Below are positions 55,320-62,402 of a stretch of DNA of 62,402 bases, one piece after another. The notes beneath the pieces are model-generated. The model did not search any database. It saw nothing but the letters and a program-made list of their open reading frames with translations, and was not told the origin of the DNA. The position numbers and the translations under genes were made by a program. Positions within the stretch are counted from its first letter, which is position 1. Each line of letters begins with the position of its first letter. The stretch is from contig NZ_LCZJ02000001.1 of NCBI RefSeq assembly GCF_001012825.1, forward strand, positions 1-62,402, written 5' to 3'. This stretch comes from Paenibacillus etheri. GTDB lineage: Bacteria > Bacillota > Bacilli > Paenibacillales > Paenibacillaceae.

Positions 55320-55897
55320 TCTTGGTCATCGATAATTATGATTCCTTTACGTATAACCTCGTACAGTATTTGGGTGAACTTGGGGAAGAGGTTAAAGTAC
55401 ACCGCAATGATGAAATTACCATTGAAGAGATTGAAAAAATGGCTCCCGATCATATTCTAATTTCTCCAGGACCATGTACACCTAATGAAGCGGGGATCAG
55501 TTTGGAATTGTTGCATCATTTCAAAGGTATTATTCCGATCTTCGGCGTATGCCTTGGGCATCAGGCGATTGGCCAAGCATTTGGTGGAAATGTTATTCGT
55601 GCAGAGCGTTTGATGCATGGAAAGACATCTCCGATTCATCATAAAGGCACTTCGGTTTTTGAAGGTCTGGAGTCTCCTTTTACAGCAACTCGATATCATT
55701 CTTTGATTGTAGAGCGCGAGAGTCTGCCGGACTGTCTGGAGATTACAGCGGAGACCGAAGAAGGGGAGATTATGGCACTGCGCCATAAAGAATACCCTAT
55801 CGAAGGTGTGCAATTCCACCCGGAATCGATTATTACGGATCATGGTCATACGATGCTACGTAATTTCTTGAAACGGAGAGCCGGAGAAACGGCATGA
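55316..55897 (+). CDS. pabA: Aminodeoxychorismate synthase component II (glutamine amidotransferase)
   Basis: 193 residues, class I glutamine amidotransferase. [20 protein letters not shown] at the start, nucleophile cysteine in [15 protein letters not shown] near 78-92, and the His-Glu pair in VQFHPESI near 169-176. It supplies ammonia to PabB and in B. subtilis also to TrpE. The start is GTG 55316, overlapping the pabB stop by four bases (GTGA). Confidence 0.95.
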   Translation: MILVIDNYDSFTYNLVQYLGELGEEVKVHRNDEITIEEIEKMAPDHILISPGPCTPNEAGISLELLHHFKGIIPIFGVCLGHQAIGQAFGGNVIRAERLMHGKTSPIHHKGTSVFEGLESPFTATRYHSLIVERESLPDCLEITAETEEGEIMALRHKEYPIEGVQFHPESIITDHGHTMLRNFLKRRAGETA

Positions 55898-56775
55898 AAT
55901 ATATAGGATTTAACAATGGTGTCATTGATGCACGACAAGCCGTGGTTTCCGCCCTGGATCACGGCTTTTTATACGGTATAGGATTGTTCGAGACCTTTCG
56001 GACGTACGGGGGAGTGCCTTTTCTGCTGGAGCGTCATTTGAAGCGTATGGCCGAGGGGTGCAAGGAGCTTGGTATTCCATTTACGCAAGATGTTGAACAG
56101 CTGCAGGAGTGGATTCAGCGTGTTATGGACAAAAATGAATTAAAAGAAGCTTATATACGCTATACCGTGACCGCTGGTGAGGATATTCTCGGATTACCTG
56201 CGGGCGATTATTGCGAACCCAATCATTTGCTGTACATCAAAGCGCTGCCGAAAGTATCCGAAAAGATATATATCGAAGGCAAAGACCTGCAACTGTTATC
56301 CTTACGGCGCAACACTCCAGAGGGAGCAGTGCGATTCAAGTCTCTGCATTATATGAATAATATTTTGGCCAAGCGTGAGCTTAGAGGTTATGCCTCTGCG
56401 GCGAAAGGTGCTGAAGGACTGATGTTGACTGCACAAGAGATCATAGCAGAGGGCATTGTCAGCAACATCTTTTTTATAAAAAATAATATTCTTCACACTC
56501 CAGATATCTCAACTGGGATTCTACCGGGAATTACCCGGGAAATGGTAATGGAGCTGGCCCGTAGTGCTGGAATTAGGGTAGAAGAGGGCGCATATCATTG
56601 GGAGCAGTTGAAAGTAGCCGACGAAGTATTTCTTACCAATTCCGTACAAGAAATTGTTCCAGTCACAACGCTTTGGGAAAAAGAGAAAAGATTTACCGTA
56701 GGCGATGGCCTTTGCGGCAGAATGACTTTGGATTTGATTTCATTCTATAGAGAAAGGACGGGAATATCGAAATGA
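55894..56775 (+). CDS. pabC: Aminodeoxychorismate lyase
   Basis: 293 residues of fold-type IV PLP enzymes (branched-chain aminotransferase-like). It releases PABA and pyruvate. [19 protein letters not shown] near 22-40, the PLP lysine in [18 protein letters not shown] near 147-164, and [16 protein letters not shown] near 187 are typical. Start ATG 55894 overlaps pabA (ATGA), and its end overlaps folP, so the folate genes are tightly coupled. Confidence 0.93.
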   Translation: MKYIGFNNGVIDARQAVVSALDHGFLYGIGLFETFRTYGGVPFLLERHLKRMAEGCKELGIPFTQDVEQLQEWIQRVMDKNELKEAYIRYTVTAGEDILGLPAGDYCEPNHLLYIKALPKVSEKIYIEGKDLQLLSLRRNTPEGAVRFKSLHYMNNILAKRELRGYASAAKGAEGLMLTAQEIIAEGIVSNIFFIKNNILHTPDISTGILPGITREMVMELARSAGIRVEEGAYHWEQLKVADEVFLTNSVQEIVPVTTLWEKEKRFTVGDGLCGRMTLDLISFYRERTGISK

Positions 56776-57629
56776 GACCAGCCATATTCAAGCGGACATA
56801 CCGCTGTGGAAATACAGATTTGCAATTGGGAAATCGAACGCTGATTATGGGCATCCTGAATGTAACCCCGGATTCTTTTTCAGATGGAGGACTTTGGGAT
56901 GATCCGGACAAAGCGGTAGAACATGCGCTACAAATGGCCGCGGACGGTGCTGATATTATAGATATTGGTGGAGAATCTACCCGTCCTGGTCATAAACCTG
57001 TGGGGCTTGAAGAGGAATTAGCTCGTGTATTGCCTGTCATCGAGAGTATTCATCGGGCGGCACCGCATATTCCGTTATCTATAGATACCTACAAAGCTGA
57101 AGTGGCACGCCAAGCTATTGCTGCTGGTGCCCATATCATTAATGATATATGGGGCTGTAAGGCTGATCCGGAAATGGCGGCAGTGGCAGCTGCTGCAGAC
57201 TGTCCCATTATTTTGATGCATAACCGACAGGACCGTGAGTATACGAATCTAAGTGCGGATATGTCGGCAGATCTTAAGGAAAGTATTGATCTTGCTTTAG
57301 CCGCAGGAGTGAAGCCAGCCAATATCATCTTGGATCCAGGGATCGGCTTTGCTAAGGATTTTAATGAAAATTTGCAGGCAATGATGCTTTTGGACGGATT
57401 GACTGAGTTTGGTTATCCATTATTACTGGCGACTTCACGCAAAAAATTCATTCGAACGGTACTCGATTTGCCCTCTGATGATGTTGTGGAAGGTACCGCA
57501 GCTACGGTAGCCTTTGGCATTGCTCAGGGCTGCCAGATCGTACGTGTGCATGATGTGTCCCTAATAAAACGAACGGTCAAGATGTGTGATGCCATGTTGT
57601 ATGCTGCACCTCCATTGGTGCGTGAATAA
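56772..57629 (+). CDS. folP: Dihydropteroate synthase
   Basis: 285 residues. It joins PABA to dihydropterin pyrophosphate and is the sulfonamide target (sul in B. subtilis). MGILNVTPDSFSDGG near 28-42, GGESTRPGHKPV near 65-76, and the ILDPGIGFAKDFNEN loop near 192-206 are the diagnostic TIM-barrel motifs. ATG 56772 overlaps pabC by four bases. Confidence 0.96.
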   Translation: MRPAIFKRTYRCGNTDLQLGNRTLIMGILNVTPDSFSDGGLWDDPDKAVEHALQMAADGADIIDIGGESTRPGHKPVGLEEELARVLPVIESIHRAAPHIPLSIDTYKAEVARQAIAAGAHIINDIWGCKADPEMAAVAAAADCPIILMHNRQDREYTNLSADMSADLKESIDLALAAGVKPANIILDPGIGFAKDFNENLQAMMLLDGLTEFGYPLLLATSRKKFIRTVLDLPSDDVVEGTAATVAFGIAQGCQIVRVHDVSLIKRTVKMCDAMLYAAPPLVRE

Positions 57630-57659
57630 AGATATTTTACAAAAAGGGCGGGTTTAAAG

Positions 57660-58022
57660 ATGGATAAAATGACGCTGCATCGAATGGAATATTACGGATA
57701 TCATGGTGTGTTTGAAGAGGAGCGTAAGCTGGGTCAACGTTTTTACATTGATTTGGAGCTAGAACTCGATCTGCAGGGAGCGGGCCAGAACGATGATTTG
57801 AACCAAACTGTAAACTATGCTGAAGTGCATGAACTGGTCAAAAACATTGTCGAAATAAAATCCTTTAAGTTGATCGAAGCTCTGGCAGAATATATTGCAT
57901 CCTCCATACTGGACACTTATACTGTTATCAATGCAGTAACGGTAAAGGTAACTAAACCGCATCCGCCATTCGACATTCATTTTCAGGGAGTGACTGTGGA
58001 GCTGCGCAGAACTAGAAAGTGA
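57660..58022 (+). CDS. folB: Dihydroneopterin aldolase
   Basis: 120 residues. It converts dihydroneopterin to 6-hydroxymethyl-dihydropterin. MEYYGYHGVFEEERKLGQRF near 8-27, VNYAEVHELVK near 51 and KPHPPF near 99 (with the catalytic lysine) fit the family. ATG 57660 has AAGGGCGGG upstream. Its stop overlaps a possible GTG start of folK. Confidence 0.95.
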   Translation: MDKMTLHRMEYYGYHGVFEEERKLGQRFYIDLELELDLQGAGQNDDLNQTVNYAEVHELVKNIVEIKSFKLIEALAEYIASSILDTYTVINAVTVKVTKPHPPFDIHFQGVTVELRRTRK

Positions 58023-58033
58023 GAACAAAGTCC

Positions 58034-58585
58034 ATGAATATACATTCCACCTCTGAAGAATCAGAGGCTTATATTGCTTTAGGGGCTAATTTGGGCGACC
58101 GTGAGGGCACGCTGTCAGAGGCTTTGAACAGACTGAATAATCATGATGAAATATCGGTAGTTCGCTGCTCCAAAGTCTACGAGACAGAGCCAGTAGGTTA
58201 TTTAGATCAGCCGCAGTTTCTTAATATGGCAGCAGCTTTGCGCACGACGCTTGCGCCAGAGACTTTGCTGGGAGTAATGCTGGGGATCGAAACGCAGCTG
58301 GGTCGTATCCGGGATATTCGCTATGGACCGAGAACGGTAGATCTAGATTTATTGTGGGTAGAGGGCCAGACACTTGATACTCCGCATTTAACGTTACCGC
58401 ATCCGCGTATGTTTGAGCGTGCATTTGTAATGCTTCCGCTCAGTGATATCGTTCCACAGAATGAACAGTCTTCCGGACTCCGCAAGTTGATTACAGCAGT
58501 GCTTCAAGACATAGACGGGAAGGAAGGAATTCGGTTGTGGACAACAAGCGTATGGGACGGAGGATCAGGGCATTCCGCAAGCTAA
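58034..58585 (+). CDS. folK: Hydroxymethyl-dihydropterin pyrophosphokinase
   Basis: 183 residues. It activates hydroxymethyl-dihydropterin with pyrophosphate from ATP for FolP. YIALGANLGDREGTLSEAL near 13-31, YETEPVGYLDQPQFLNMA and the signature RYGPRTVDLDLLW near 96-108 are present. ATG 58034 is used because it gives the usual N-terminus; GTG 58019, overlapping the folB stop, is an alternative. The 3' end overlaps yazB by 49 bases. Confidence 0.94.
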   Translation: MNIHSTSEESEAYIALGANLGDREGTLSEALNRLNNHDEISVVRCSKVYETEPVGYLDQPQFLNMAAALRTTLAPETLLGVMLGIETQLGRIRDIRYGPRTVDLDLLWVEGQTLDTPHLTLPHPRMFERAFVMLPLSDIVPQNEQSSGLRKLITAVLQDIDGKEGIRLWTTSVWDGGSGHSAS

Positions 58586-58746
58586 AAGGCTTTACTCAAC
58601 AGGAACTTGCGGATCTCACTGGAGTTTCCTTGGCTGTGCTTGGCGCAGTTGAGAGAGGCAATAGACATTTAGAAGATCAAATTTTAGATAAAATCGCGAA
58701 TGTCCTAGGGGTTACAACCGATGAATTGGTAAACCCTAACTCATAA
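58537..58746 (+). CDS. yazB: Small helix-turn-helix (XRE type) protein YazB
   Basis: 69 residues, almost wholly one Cro/C1-type helix-turn-helix (RIRAFRKLKGFTQQELADLT, GVSLAVLGAVERGNRHLE). It is probably a small DNA-binding protein; targets are unknown. The start is GTG 58537 with AAGGAAGGAAT eight bases upstream, inside the end of folK. The same overlapping arrangement folK-yazB-dusB is found in B. subtilis. Confidence 0.9.
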   Translation: MDNKRMGRRIRAFRKLKGFTQQELADLTGVSLAVLGAVERGNRHLEDQILDKIANVLGVTTDELVNPNS

Positions 58747-58786
58747 TTTATAAGGAATTCAAATAGGATTAATGGAAGTGATACGA

Positions 58787-59803
58787 ATGCTGAAGATTGG
58801 CGACATTGAAATGAAAAATCAAGTTGTTCTGGCACCTATGGCTGGGGTGTGCAATCCGGCCTTTCGTCTAATCGCTAAAGAGTTTGGTACAGGTTTAGTC
58901 TGTGCAGAAATGGTGAGCGACAAGGCTATTATTCACGGAAATACGCGTACTCGCGAAATGTTGTTCGTGGATGAACGGGAAAAACCACTTAGTTTGCAGA
59001 TTTTTGGTGGAGATAGAGAGTCACTGGTGCAGGCGGCAAAAGTAGTTGATAAAGAAACCAATGCTGATATTATCGATATCAATATGGGCTGCCCGGTGCC
59101 TAAAGTAACAAAATGTGATGCGGGAGCCCGCTGGCTTTTGAATCCCGACAAAATCTATGAAATGGTATCCGCGGTTGTCGATGTTGTTGATAAACCCGTA
59201 ACTGTAAAGATGCGGATTGGCTGGGATAGCGAGCATATTTTTGTCGAAGATAATGCACGTGCAGTAGAACGTGCCGGTGGCAAGGCTGTCAGTGTACATG
59301 GACGAACACGGGAGCAACTCTACACGGGGCGTGCGGATTGGAATTATATCAAGATGGCAAAAGAAGCGGTCTCCATTCCGGTTATCGGCAATGGTGATGT
59401 CAATACACCTGAAGATGCTCGGGCTATGCTTGACCAGACCGGCTGTGATGGCGTGATGATCGGGCGTGGTGCGCTAGGTAACCCATGGATGCTGTATCGT
59501 ACGATTCAGTATTTAAACACCGGGGAACTGATGCCTGAGCCAGGGTTAGAAGAGAAAATTAAGGTTGCCATTCTTCATATGGATCGGCTGGTTGCTCTTA
59601 AGGGAGAAGCCGTAGCTGTTCGGGAGATGCGTAAGCATATGGCTTGGTATTTAAAAGGCCTGAAGTCTGCTGCACGAGTGAAGGATGTGCTCATGTTAGA
59701 GACAGAACGTGATGGAATGGTGAAGATTTTGAATGATTTTGTTGTTCAACTACAGCATGAAGAAGAGAATAAGGGTAATGAAATGTCTGCTTCCGCAGTA
59801 TAA
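58787..59803 (+). CDS. dusB: tRNA-dihydrouridine synthase B
   Basis: 338 residues. An FMN enzyme that reduces uridines in tRNA to dihydrouridine. [20 protein letters not shown] near 16-35, [20 protein letters not shown] near 96-115 with the catalytic cysteine, KMRIGWD and [11 protein letters not shown], then [10 protein letters not shown] near 226 are the family motifs. ATG 58787 gives the usual start MLKIGD; an ATG 15 bases upstream is possible. Confidence 0.94.
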   Translation: MLKIGDIEMKNQVVLAPMAGVCNPAFRLIAKEFGTGLVCAEMVSDKAIIHGNTRTREMLFVDEREKPLSLQIFGGDRESLVQAAKVVDKETNADIIDINMGCPVPKVTKCDAGARWLLNPDKIYEMVSAVVDVVDKPVTVKMRIGWDSEHIFVEDNARAVERAGGKAVSVHGRTREQLYTGRADWNYIKMAKEAVSIPVIGNGDVNTPEDARAMLDQTGCDGVMIGRGALGNPWMLYRTIQYLNTGELMPEPGLEEKIKVAILHMDRLVALKGEAVAVREMRKHMAWYLKGLKSAARVKDVLMLETERDGMVKILNDFVVQLQHEEENKGNEMSASAV

Positions 59804-59854
59804 ACGTTATTTTCCTAACGATTTTGAACACATCCCACTTTATATGTGGTGTCA

Positions 59855-59883
59855 TTGACATTTTGTAGCGGTTCCAATATAAT
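59855..59883 (+). promoter_or_regulatory. Perfect sigma-A promoter of greA
   Basis: TTGACA (59855-59860), 17 bases, TATAAT (59878-59883), a full consensus match. RNA would carry a leader of about 114 bases with a small hairpin (GGAGG / CCTCC, about 59925-59945). Just upstream, CCAC / GTGG could end dusB. Confidence 0.88.
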
Positions 59884-60003
59884 TTCACAGTATAAAATCG
59901 CCGTTACAGTAAGAGCAATGCAGCAGGGAGGGTTCTTATCCTCCTAGATTAGCATATAGTATGGTGTTTTCAATAAATGTATACGACAGGAGAATCGGTT
60001 GAG

Positions 60004-60483
60004 ATGAGCGATAAAGAAGTCATCCTTACGCCGGACGGGCTAAAGCGTCTGGAAGATGAGCTGGAATTCCTCAAATCTGTGAAACGCCGCGAGGTTGCTG
60101 AACGGATTAAGGTAGCGATTGGCTACGGAGATATCAGTGAGAACTCGGAGTATGAAGACGCGAAGAATGAGCAGGCTTTTATCGAAGGACGCGTTATCAC
60201 CTTGGAGAAGATGCTTCGCAACGCGCGCATCATTAATAGCGACGAGATCGTTACTGATGTGGTAAGTATCGGTGTTACTGTAAGTGTTGAAGATTTGGAA
60301 TATGGTGACACTATGGAATACACGATCGTAGGTACAGCGGAGTCCGATCCATTGAATAATAAGATCTCCAACGAAAGTCCAGTAGGCAAAGCCATCATCG
60401 GGAAGAAAATAGGCACGATTGTTGATGTTAATACACCTGCAGGCGTTATTCAATATAAAATTCTCGATATCAGAATGAAGTAG
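60004..60483 (+). CDS. greA: Transcription elongation factor GreA
   Basis: 159 residues. GreA rescues backtracked RNA polymerase by stimulating transcript cleavage. The N-terminal coiled coil (about 10-78) ends in the acidic tip [13 protein letters not shown] near 39-51 that reaches the active site; the C-terminal FKBP-like domain follows ([19 protein letters not shown]). ATG 60004 is ten bases after AGGAG; an in-frame ATG 27 bases earlier lacks a site. In B. subtilis greA lies elsewhere, so its place before lysS is a local difference. Confidence 0.95.
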   Translation: MSDKEVILTPDGLKRLEDELEFLKSVKRREVAERIKVAIGYGDISENSEYEDAKNEQAFIEGRVITLEKMLRNARIINSDEIVTDVVSIGVTVSVEDLEYGDTMEYTIVGTAESDPLNNKISNESPVGKAIIGKKIGTIVDVNTPAGVIQYKILDIRMK

Positions 60484-60573
60484 TGTACAGATCATATGGT
60501 CTGTAAATAGATGTGCTGCCGAATGTATAAGTAGTTTTGTTGTATGCAGGCAGATAAGGGAACATTGTTTGGG

Positions 60574-60600
60574 AAAGCTTCCTTAGGGAAGCTTTTTTTC
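60574..60600 (+). terminator. Terminator after greA
   Basis: AAAGCTTCC / GGAAGCTTT stem with a TTAG loop, then TTTT. Confidence 0.92.
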
Positions 60601-60609
60601 AAAATATAA

Positions 60610-62160
<1,551 letters not shown>

Positions 62161-62293
62161 TATTTATACAACAATGAGCACAGGGGAGCTGTCTAGCGGC
62201 GGTTCTCCTTGGCTACTGTTGATCAGAAGGTAAGGGTCCTGGTACTGTTTTGAGGATATATAGCTTCATACTAATCTATTTGAAAAAAAAGTG

Positions 62294-62322
62294 TTGCAAT
62301 GAAACTCTATACATGATATATT
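62294..62322 (+). promoter_or_regulatory. Probable rRNA operon promoter P1
   Basis: TTGCAA (62294-62299), 17 bases, TATATT (62317-62322). Together with the element at 62379 it makes a tandem promoter pair 130-220 bases after lysS, where B. subtilis has an rRNA operon. Confidence 0.65.
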
Positions 62323-62378
62323 CTAAGTCCGGCCAAGAAATACACATGCCGAGCTCGAAAAAGAAGTTAAAAAAGAGC

Positions 62379-62402
62379 TTGACATTAAATAGCCGAACAT
62401 GA
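62379..62402 (+). promoter_or_regulatory. Probable rRNA operon promoter P2, cut by the window end
   Basis: A perfect TTGACA at 62379-62384 with the -10 expected just beyond the last base. Read with P1 as the tandem promoters of the next rRNA operon. Confidence 0.5.

Overview
The window is a 62.4 kb stretch of a low-to-middle GC Bacillota chromosome, very probably Paenibacillus or a close relative. It starts in the last bases of a 23S rRNA gene followed by 5S rRNA, and ends inside the promoter region of what should be the next rRNA operon. The gene order between them follows the origin-proximal rrnA-to-lysS segment of Bacillus subtilis almost gene for gene. Differences include a HU gene next to rqcP, a nadABC cluster after ftsH, an HD phosphohydrolase where metS is expected, and no ctc, yazA or yabJ. 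No phage, insertion sequence, CRISPR array or tRNA gene was found; nearly all genes are on the + strand.

Layout. 0-8 kb: rRNA tail, a lipoprotein, a membrane protein on the - strand, csfB (Gin), a PLP decarboxylase, tmk, darA, yaaR, holB, ricT, yabA (DNA replication, c-di-AMP sensing, sporulation entry). 8-13 kb: trmN, rsmI, abrB (-), HD hydrolase, tatD. 13-24 kb: c-di-AMP riboswitch and yabE, rnmV, rsmA, yabG, veg, sspF, ispE, purR, spoVG, glmU, prs. 24-36 kb: pth, fin, mfd, prsA, spoVT, a SpoVB-like flippase, mazG, hup, rqcP, yabP, yabQ, divIC, yabR. 37-46 kb: spoIIE, yabS, yabT, tilS, hpt, ftsH. 46-53 kb: nadA-nadB-nadC-coaX-hslO-yacD and cysK. 54-62 kb: the folate operon pabB-pabA-pabC-folP-folB-folK, then yazB, dusB, greA and lysS.

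Much of the window serves sporulation: early switches (abrB, spoVG, spoIIE), the anti-sigma proteins Gin and Fin, forespore genes (sspF, spoVT), and mother-cell coat and cortex genes (yabG, yabP, yabQ). The matching promoters can be read directly: sigma-H at spoVG, sigma-G at sspF, a 22-base-spaced Spo0A-type promoter at spoIIE, tandem Spo0A boxes behind the abrB promoter, and two perfect sigma-A promoters before veg. The remaining genes are housekeeping: nucleotides, NAD, CoA, folate, cysteine, rRNA and tRNA modification, and translation quality control.

The least explained structure lies between and inside genes. There are two families of palindromic intergenic repeats (family A, five copies of about 85-100 bases; family B, hairpin units ending at the ribosome binding sites of trmN and pabB), one large inverted repeat after spoIIE, and three sharply bounded GC-rich patches inside otherwise AT-richer genes. 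There is also a conserved-looking 66-residue - strand gene and a 31-codon frame between holB and ricT. I saw no clearly new multi-gene system; the repeat families and mosaic patches are the best leads.
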